Both the position numbers and the translations under genes were made by a program. The notes beneath the pieces are model-generated. The model made no database searches, was not told the DNA's origin, and was given only the letters and a program-made list of their open reading frames with translations. Source: Oscillospiraceae bacterium (GTDB lineage Bacteria > Bacillota_A > Clostridia > Oscillospirales > Acutalibacteraceae). From it: a stretch of DNA of 11,313 nucleotides. The DNA lies in NCBI GenBank assembly GCA_003519645.1, contig DOWI01000457.1:1-11313 (forward strand), given 5' to 3'. Positions 6,405 to 11,313 of this stretch are shown here, piece after piece (the first letter of the stretch is position 1; each line of letters begins with the position of its first letter).

Positions 6405-6453
6405 GTAGACTCTGACTCTGTTTGTCTGGGTTCGAATCCTAGTTCCGCAACCA
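6405..6453 (+). pseudogene. tRNA 3' half (anticodon-like arm, T-arm, acceptor, CCA), no matching 5' half
   Basis: T-arm CTGGG-TTCGAAT-CCTAG (6426-6442), 3' acceptor strand TTCCGCA (6443-6449), discriminator A and encoded CCA (6451-6453). Upstream, GTAGA (6405-6409) and TCTGT (6417-6421) can pair weakly, with two G-U pairs, around loop CTCTGAC, which would show a CTG (Gln) anticodon. The matching 5' acceptor strand TGCGGAA is absent and no D-arm of normal size forms, so this is not an intact tRNA. It is best read as a tRNA fragment left by or carried in an integrated element. Confidence 0.6.
6438..6453 (+). repeat. tRNA 3'-end direct repeat, copy 1 (candidate att core)
   Basis: CCTAGTTCCGCAACCA, embedded in the complete T-arm. 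Same orientation as copies 2 and 3, 100 bases before copy 2. Confidence 0.8.
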
Positions 6454-6497
6454 AAAAGAGAGCATGTGCAGCGTCAGCTGTATAATGCTCTCTTTTT
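6453..6497 (+). terminator. Terminator after tRNA 3'-end copy 1
   Basis: Perfect 13-bp stem AAAAAGAGAGCAT (6453-6465) with ATGCTCTCTTTTT (6485-6497), beginning at the last A of CCA. Typical of a tRNA transcript end. Confidence 0.8.
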
Positions 6498-6537
6498 CGT
6501 GGTAAGTCTGGGATTCGAACCTGTTCGTCATCCTAAT

Positions 6538-6553
6538 CCTAGTTCCGCAACCA
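6538..6553 (+). repeat. tRNA 3'-end direct repeat, copy 2 (candidate att core)
   Basis: Same 16 bases as copy 1. Upstream, GTCTGGG, an extra A, and TTCGAA match the copy 1 T-arm, but 17 extra bases separate TTCGAA from TCCTAG, so the T-arm is destroyed. Confidence 0.8.
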
Positions 6554-6565
6554 GAATATTTGTCG

Positions 6566-6598
6566 AAAGAAGTCGATTGCTTTGCAATTGGCTTCTTT
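6566..6598 (+). terminator. Terminator after tRNA 3'-end copy 2
   Basis: 15-bp stem (6566-6580 with 6584-6598) containing two G-U pairs, a 3-base loop, and a T-rich end on the plus strand. Confidence 0.6.
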
Positions 6599-6734
6599 TA
6601 TCATTTGTACTATAATTATAATTAAGAACATTCAGAATAGAACTGTAAGATTTCTAGTAAAATAACTGTACTGAAAAAAGTGATAAGGAATGGTTTGGCT
6701 TTTGCATTTGGGTCTGTGCCGGCTGTTTGACATC
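6599..6734. other. Spacer between terminator of copy 2 and copy 3, no gene seen
   Basis: AT-rich at the start (several TATAAT-like words near 6610-6625), becoming GC-richer just before copy 3. No coding frame with a ribosome site and no T-arm upstream of copy 3 were found. Confidence 0.5.
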
Positions 6735-6750
6735 CCTAGTTCCGCAACCA
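6735..6750 (+). repeat. tRNA 3'-end direct repeat, copy 3 (candidate outermost att, next to core genome)
   Basis: Same 16 bases as copies 1 and 2, but the flanking tRNA sequence is absent; upstream reads TTTGACATC. It is the copy nearest pyk and is followed by a perfect terminator, as expected if this is the original 3' end of a chromosomal tRNA separated from its 5' part by insertion. Confidence 0.8.
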
Positions 6751-6793
6751 CACCTGCGGGTGAGCGTTTTGCTCCACAGGTCTTTCCATGTCT

Positions 6794-6828
6794 AAAAAAG
6801 ATGCCTGCAACTATATGGCATCTTTTTT
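6794..6828 (+). terminator. Terminator after tRNA 3'-end copy 3
   Basis: Perfect 12-bp stem AAAAAAGATGCC (6794-6805) with GGCATCTTTTTT (6817-6828), loop 11 bases, upstream of the pyk promoter. Confidence 0.85.
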
Positions 6829-6866
6829 ATTACCGCCTTATATTCCTTTGTTATAATGTTTCACCC

Positions 6867-6895
6867 TTGATTTTCAAGATTATTTTGTCTATACT
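6867..6895 (+). promoter_or_regulatory. pyk promoter
   Basis: TTGATT (6867-6872), a 17-base spacer, and TATACT (6890-6895), about 43 bases before the ATG. A second -10-like TATAAT follows at about 6897. No operator or riboswitch-like structure is evident in the short leader. Confidence 0.75.
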
Positions 6896-6938
6896 ATATA
6901 ATAGGCGAAAATTTGTTTATTGAAGGAAGTATCACTGA

Positions 6939-8702
6939 ATGAGAAAAACAAAAATAATCTGCACACTGGGACCATCTACAGACAATCCGGAGGTGCTTCG
7001 TGAATTGATGCAATCGGGCATGGATGTGGCCCGTATTAACATGTCACACCAGGATCACGCCACCCACCTTACCCGTATCAATATGGTTAAAAAGCTGCGG
7101 GATGAGCTGAATCTTCCCATCGCTATTTTGATTGATACCAAAGGACCTGAAATACGGCTGGGTACGTTTAAGGAAAAAGTCGAACTCCACGCCGGAGACA
7201 ATTATATTCTCACGTCCAAGAAAACAGAGGGGGACAGCAGCAAAGCATCCATCAGCTTTCCGGGGCTTGTCCACGATGTGAAACGTGGAGACGCAGTTTT
7301 GATCGATGACGGATTGATCGCGCTTCAGGTTGAGAAAACTACTGCAACGGATATTCATTGCACCGTTATTAACGGCGGCTTTGTCTCCTCCAACAAAGGC
7401 ATTAATGTGCCGGGGGTCAAGCTCTCCATGCCGTTTATGAGTGATCGCGATCGCTCGGATATTAAATTTGCCTGTGATGTTGAAGCCGACTTTATTGCCG
7501 CATCCTTTGCCCGCCGCGCGGACGATGTTTTAGAGATTCGTCAGGAGCTGGAGCGCAACGATAACCATACCATCCGTATTATTGCCAAGATTGAGAATTC
7601 CGAAGGCGTCGAGAATATTGACGATATTCTCAAGGTATCAGATGGTATTATGATTGCCCGCGGAGATATGGGGGTTGAAATTGAATTTGACAGGCTTCCC
7701 AGCATACAAAAATCGCTGATCCATAAAGGATATAACGCGGGACTTCAGGTCATTACCGCTACCCAGATGCTGGATTCCATGATGAAAAATCCCCGTCCCA
7801 CCCGTGCCGAGACAACCGACGTTGCCAACGCCATTTATGACGGAACCAGCGCCATTATGCTGTCGGGTGAAACCGCGGCAGGGGCATATCCGGTTCAAGC
7901 ATTGCGGACAATGGCACGGATTGCCATCCGCACCGAACAGGATATAAACTATAAACGACGGTTTTCAACTCGTGATATGAATGATCCGCCCAATGTAACC
8001 AACGCCATTTCCCATGCTACCGTAACAACCGCCCACGACCTCGGGGCTGCCATGATCCTCACCGTCACCAAGACCGGCGCCACCGCAAGGATGATCTCAA
8101 AATACCGTCCCGCTTGTCCCATCATCTGCTGTACACCGAGTAAAGTTTATATGCGCCAAATGAATCTGTCATGGGGGGTTATCCCTGTCCTGACAGAAGA
8201 AATGGAAAGCATTGACGACCTCTTTGAACACGCTGTCCAAAAAGCAACCGCCGCCGGACTGCTGAAAAGCGGTGACCTTGTGGTTATCACGGCAGGTGCT
8301 CCTCTGGGCATATCCGGAACCACAAACCTACTCAAAGTACATTTGGTGGGAAACATTCTTGTTCAGGGAATCGGAGCCACCCATGCTTCGGTATGCGGCA
8401 ACCTTTGCGTCGCAAAAAATGAAGAAGATGCGCTGAAGCACTTCCGCAGTGGAGATATCCTTGTTATTCCGCAGACCAGCAATAATATACTGCATCTGCT
8501 TAAGGAGGCATCCGGAATCGTGACAGAAGCTGCCGGCCTTAACAGTCATGCCGCCATTGTCGGTATGGCATTGGATAAGCCCGTCATCGTTGAAGCCGGC
8601 GGCGCGACAAACATTCTGAAGAGCGGAACCACCGTAACACTTGATGCCGAACGCGGCGTTGTGATCAGTGGCGGCGCCTGTATGAACCCAAGTGTGGAAT
8701 AG
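6939..8702 (+). CDS. pyk: Pyruvate kinase with C-terminal PEP-utilizer domain
   Basis: Transfers phosphate from phosphoenolpyruvate to ADP, giving pyruvate and ATP, the last step of glycolysis in the cytoplasm. 587 aa, close to the 585 aa of the Bacillus enzyme. The catalytic barrel spans about 1-345, with the B domain about 70-165: VARINMSH (30-37, substrate Arg and Asn), LIDTKGPEIR (64-73), the signature RIIAKIENSEG (213-223) with catalytic Lys217, ARGDMGVE (240-247) and ITATQMLDSM (272-281). The C domain is about 350-470. The extra domain 480-580 resembles PEP-synthase/PTS phosphohistidine domains, with AAGLNSHAAIVGMAL containing His537. AAGGAAG stands 9 bases before the ATG. It has its own promoter and terminator, so it is probably a single-gene unit. 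It marks the start of core genome right of the tRNA fragments. Confidence 0.98.
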   Translation: MRKTKIICTLGPSTDNPEVLRELMQSGMDVARINMSHQDHATHLTRINMVKKLRDELNLPIAILIDTKGPEIRLGTFKEKVELHAGDNYILTSKKTEGDSSKASISFPGLVHDVKRGDAVLIDDGLIALQVEKTTATDIHCTVINGGFVSSNKGINVPGVKLSMPFMSDRDRSDIKFACDVEADFIAASFARRADDVLEIRQELERNDNHTIRIIAKIENSEGVENIDDILKVSDGIMIARGDMGVEIEFDRLPSIQKSLIHKGYNAGLQVITATQMLDSMMKNPRPTRAETTDVANAIYDGTSAIMLSGETAAGAYPVQALRTMARIAIRTEQDINYKRRFSTRDMNDPPNVTNAISHATVTTAHDLGAAMILTVTKTGATARMISKYRPACPIICCTPSKVYMRQMNLSWGVIPVLTEEMESIDDLFEHAVQKATAAGLLKSGDLVVITAGAPLGISGTTNLLKVHLVGNILVQGIGATHASVCGNLCVAKNEEDALKHFRSGDILVIPQTSNNILHLLKEASGIVTEAAGLNSHAAIVGMALDKPVIVEAGGATNILKSGTTVTLDAERGVVISGGACMNPSVE

Positions 8703-8737
8703 ACAGATCATCACCAAACAACATTACAATAAAATAT

Positions 8738-8777
8738 GGGTGCTGCGTATTATCATCGCAGCACCCTTTTCTTTTGT
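8738..8777 (+). terminator. Terminator after pyk, shared with convergent glnS
   Basis: Perfect 10-bp stem GGGTGCTGCG (8738-8747) with CGCAGCACCC (8757-8766), then TTTTCTTTT. It ends 3 bases before the glnS stop codon; A-rich sequence on the other side makes some termination of glnS plausible too. Confidence 0.92.
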
Positions 8778-8779
8778 TT

Positions 8780-10459
8780 CTATGCCTTAAAACTATCCTT
8801 CAATGAAACCGCCCGATTAAACACGGGGCGTTCGGGTTTCGAGTCGCGGTTGTCTACACAGAAATAACCCAACCTCATAAATTGGTAGAATGCAGGTACA
8901 GTGGCAGCGCTAAGACCGGCTTCAACCTTACAGCCTGTCAACACCTCAAGCGAATCGGGGTTGAGACACTCCATGAAATCCTTGTTGTCGGCTTCCGGAT
9001 CGGAATCCCGGAATAATGTTGAATACAGCCGCACCTCTGCATCGGCGGCGGTGGCGGCGTCCACCCAATGGATGGTCCCTTTTACCTTGCGCCCATCCGG
9101 CGTGTTGCCGCCTCTGGTAGCAGGGTCATATTCCGCCAGCACTTCAATCACATTCCTGTTTTCATCCTTAACGCAGCCTGTGCATTTCACAACATACGCC
9201 GATTTCAGCCGCACCTCATTGCCGGGAAACAGACGGAAATATTTCTTCACCGGCTGCTCCATAAAGTCATCCTGCTCCACCCAGAGTGTGCGCGAAAAGG
9301 TGATGTCCCTGCTGCCATCCTCGGGACGGTTTGGATTGTTTTCGGTTGTAAACGTCTCGCTCTGCCCCTCCGGATAATTGGTTATGGTCAGTTTTAGCGG
9401 GCGAAGCACCGCCATCACCCGCTCGGCGTTTTGATTGAGATCCTCACGAAGACAGTGTTCCAGCAAAGCAAGCTCAACCGTGCTGTTGGTTTTGGCAACA
9501 CCCACTCGCTCGACGAAATTACGAATCGAGGCAGGTGTATAACCCCGGCGGCGAAGTCCGCTAAGTGTCGGCATACGCGGATCATCCCAGCCGGACACTT
9601 TCCCATCCTCCACCAGCCTTCTCAGCTTGCGCTTGGACATGACGGTGTGTGTCAGGTTGAGTCTTGCAAACTCAATCTGGCGCGGATTGCCCTCTAGTCC
9701 GGAATTGTCCCGCACCCAGTTGTAAAGCGGGCGGTGATCCTCAAATTCAAGGGAGCAAAGCGAATGGGTGATTTTCTCAATGGCATCCTCAAGGGGATGA
9801 GCAAAATCATACATGGGATAGATGCACCATTTGTCACCCTGACGGTGATGATGCATGTGATTGATTCTGTATATAACAGGATCGCGCATATTGAAATTGC
9901 CGCTGGCAAGGTCAATCTTGGCACGAAGTGTCATGCGTCCGTCGGGGAATTCTCCCGCCCGCATTCTGGCAAATAGGTCCAGACTTTCCTCCATCGGACG
10001 GTCACGATACGGGCTGACAGCAGGATGGGTTAGATCACCGCGGTTGGCGCGCATCTCCTCCGGCGTCATTTCACATACATATGACAGCCCTTTTTTAATG
10101 AGATTAACCGCAATTTCATACATGGTTTCAAAATAATCGGATGCAAAATAAAAGCGGTCATCCCAGTCAAAGCCCAGCCAGCGGATATCCTCCTGAATGG
10201 CCTCGACGAATTCCTCATCTTCCTTGGTCGGATTGGTGTCATCCATACGCAGGTTGCAAAGCCCGCCGTATTTCTCCGCCGTACCAAAATCAATGCAGAT
10301 AGCCTTTGCATGACCGATGTGCAGATAGCCGTTGGGTTCGGGGGGGAACCGAGTATGCACCTTCATCTCTTCACAGCGCCCGCCGGGGGCAAGCTCCTGT
10401 TCAATTATATCGTGTATAAAATTACCGGCTGCACTGATCACAGATTTCTCTTCTGCCAT
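8780..10459 (-). CDS. glnS: Glutamine--tRNA ligase
   Basis: Class I synthetase that charges tRNA-Gln directly with glutamine using ATP. 559 aa, the normal size (E. coli about 554). HIGH motif at 47-50, within [17 protein letters not shown], whose [11 protein letters not shown] form is characteristic of GlnRS; the KMSKS-type motif is VMSKRKL (273-279); MDDTNP (72-77) and the [15 protein letters not shown] segment are typical of the family. The C-terminal half (about 345-540) is the usual pair of anticodon-binding beta-barrels. AAGGAGC stands 8 bases before the ATG. It lies 110 bases downstream of gltX on the same strand, with a hairpin between, and converges on pyk. Most Firmicutes lack this enzyme and amidate Glu-tRNA-Gln instead, so presence here points to lineage-specific acquisition. 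Confidence 0.97.
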   Translation of the reverse strand: MAEEKSVISAAGNFIHDIIEQELAPGGRCEEMKVHTRFPPEPNGYLHIGHAKAICIDFGTAEKYGGLCNLRMDDTNPTKEDEEFVEAIQEDIRWLGFDWDDRFYFASDYFETMYEIAVNLIKKGLSYVCEMTPEEMRANRGDLTHPAVSPYRDRPMEESLDLFARMRAGEFPDGRMTLRAKIDLASGNFNMRDPVIYRINHMHHHRQGDKWCIYPMYDFAHPLEDAIEKITHSLCSLEFEDHRPLYNWVRDNSGLEGNPRQIEFARLNLTHTVMSKRKLRRLVEDGKVSGWDDPRMPTLSGLRRRGYTPASIRNFVERVGVAKTNSTVELALLEHCLREDLNQNAERVMAVLRPLKLTITNYPEGQSETFTTENNPNRPEDGSRDITFSRTLWVEQDDFMEQPVKKYFRLFPGNEVRLKSAYVVKCTGCVKDENRNVIEVLAEYDPATRGGNTPDGRKVKGTIHWVDAATAADAEVRLYSTLFRDSDPEADNKDFMECLNPDSLEVLTGCKVEAGLSAATVPAFYQFMRLGYFCVDNRDSKPERPVFNRAVSLKDSFKA

Positions 10460-10492
10460 ATCTTATAGCTCCTTATTAAAAATAAACCTTGT

Positions 10493-10517
10493 AAGGCAAG
10501 GGCACTGCTCTTGCCTT
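10493..10517 (-). terminator. Hairpin between gltX and glnS
   Basis: 8-bp stem AAGGCAAG (10493-10500) and CTTGCCTT (10510-10517), loop 9 bases. On the minus strand it is followed by ACAAGG and then TTTATTTTT, so T-richness starts late; it may be a weak terminator or an RNA-processing hairpin in a gltX-glnS transcript. Confidence 0.5.
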
Positions 10518-10569
10518 AAGATTTTTATTGAAATATGGGACGTTGGGGATTGCATTCGTACATAATCAG

Positions 10570-11313
10570 TCAATTTTGTAAAAGTGTTGGCTCCATCTTC
10601 TTCAACCGCTCCAGCACGATTTCCTTTCCGAGCAGCCGCATAATACTGCAAAGGTCAGGGGTGTTGCGCCTGCCTGTCACGGCAAGGCGAATCACGGTGC
10701 TGACATCACCTGCATGTCCCTTGTAACCGTCCGGGTTTTTCTTATATTCCTTCACCTCGGGACAAAAGCTGAGTGCGGGGCAAATCGACTTGATGGTGTC
10801 AAACCACTGTTGCTTGTCCTCATCCGGATTGTACACGTTGGCGTAAGCCTTAAGAATCTCCGCTGCGTCTGGCGGCTTAATATTGTCCGGCAGCGGGTCG
10901 GTCATTTCAAAGGTTTCATGAAAGAAGTAGGCGGTGTAGTCGGGGGTATCGCTCCACTTTGCAATATCCTTGCGGGGCTTTGCGTTTCCCCGGTCGATTG
11001 AAAAGATGCCCAGCGCATATTCAGGACTGCGGCTTAAAAGACTGTAATAATCCTTATTATATTCCTTTGCCCACTCCATAACTGCATCGGTAACCGTTTT
11101 GGCATCCATGCCCGAAATCACCGTTTTGCTAACATCATTCAGCTTATTAAGATCAAACAGCGCGCCTGAAACGCTCATTTTTTTAAGGTTGAATGGGAAT
11201 GAGCTTCGGGGAGTCTGTTGGTTGCGCCGTCTCCATTCCTCAAAATCACTGTTGGCAACCGTCATCAGATACTCGATTACGCTGTCGGCCGGATAGCCCT
11301 GCCGGGCATAATA
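10570..11313 (-). CDS. gltX: Glutamate--tRNA ligase, C-terminal part, cut by right window edge
   Basis: Charges tRNA-Glu (and possibly tRNA-Gln) with glutamate. The open frame runs through the right edge; the first visible residues YYARQGYPADSVIEYL and the following DFEEWRRRN match the segment just ahead of the KMSKS-region and anticodon-binding part of clostridial GluRS. FPFNLKKMSVSGALFDLNKL and LNDVSK follow, then the helical anticodon-binding domain with the conserved late stretch HAGDVSTVIRLAVTGRRNTPDL and the end LKKMEPTLLQN. 247 codons are visible; the HIGH half is outside. The internal ATG at 11265 is not the true start, since homologous sequence continues upstream of it. It precedes glnS on the same strand. 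With GlnRS present, a discriminating GluRS would be expected, but the residues that decide this are not in the window. Confidence 0.93.
   Translation of the reverse strand, partial: YYARQGYPADSVIEYLMTVANSDFEEWRRRNQQTPRSSFPFNLKKMSVSGALFDLNKLNDVSKTVISGMDAKTVTDAVMEWAKEYNKDYYSLLSRSPEYALGIFSIDRGNAKPRKDIAKWSDTPDYTAYFFHETFEMTDPLPDNIKPPDAAEILKAYANVYNPDEDKQQWFDTIKSICPALSFCPEVKEYKKNPDGYKGHAGDVSTVIRLAVTGRRNTPDLCSIMRLLGKEIVLERLKKMEPTLLQN

Noticed and set aside
6405..6453. Intact tRNA-Gln(CTG) gene
   Set aside because: No TGCGGAA 5' acceptor strand or proper D-arm can be placed upstream; the anticodon stem needs two G-U pairs.
6204..6485. 93-codon plus-strand frame ending over the tRNA fragment
   Set aside because: Its end (LGSNPSSAT) is the translation of a tRNA T-arm and CCA, a common false frame; no ribosome site and no protein likeness.

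Overview
The window looks like a low-to-mid GC Firmicute of the class Clostridia, probably an Oscillospiraceae/Ruminococcaceae-type gut bacterium. This rests on strong AGGAGG-type ribosome binding sites, TTGATT-17-TATACT promoters, a pyruvate kinase carrying the extra C-terminal PEP-utilizer domain, a thioester/Cna-B surface protein, and Thr-rich lipoproteins. The taxonomic call is inference.

Left part (1-5585), accessory cargo read leftwards on the minus strand. A promoter near 4013-4040 starts an apparent operon: a small single-pass membrane protein with a Pro-rich tail, a Thr-linker lipoprotein, and a large secreted adhesin (thioester domain, two Cna-B/SpaA-like repeats, a CARDB-like domain and an unrecognised C-terminal domain). 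The adhesin frame is broken by one in-frame TAA directly after the thioester Cys-Ile. A hairpin terminator follows, then a 74-aa pilin-like protein overlapping by 4 bases a type IV prepilin peptidase (A24 family) that runs off the left edge with both catalytic aspartates visible. The group reads as surface-display/pilus cargo of an integrative element. To its right, also leftward, is an AlbA_2 (Schlafen-type) plus GHKL-ATPase regulator whose -35 box lies inside three 11-bp tandem repeats.

Middle part (5586-6938), about 1.35 kb, AT-rich, with no convincing protein gene. It holds inverted repeats, a doubtful 24-codon frame, and three direct copies of a 16-bp tRNA 3' end (CCTAGTTCCGCAACCA), each followed by its own rho-independent terminator. 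No intact tRNA with the matching 5' acceptor strand was found. This is best explained as the attachment-site end of one or more elements inserted in a tRNA gene, with the intact tRNA expected beyond the left edge.

Right part (6939-11313), core genome: pyk on the plus strand with its own promoter and a terminator shared with the convergent pair gltX-glnS on the minus strand. gltX is cut by the right edge. A GlnRS next to a GluRS is notable because most Firmicutes make Gln-tRNA by transamidation.
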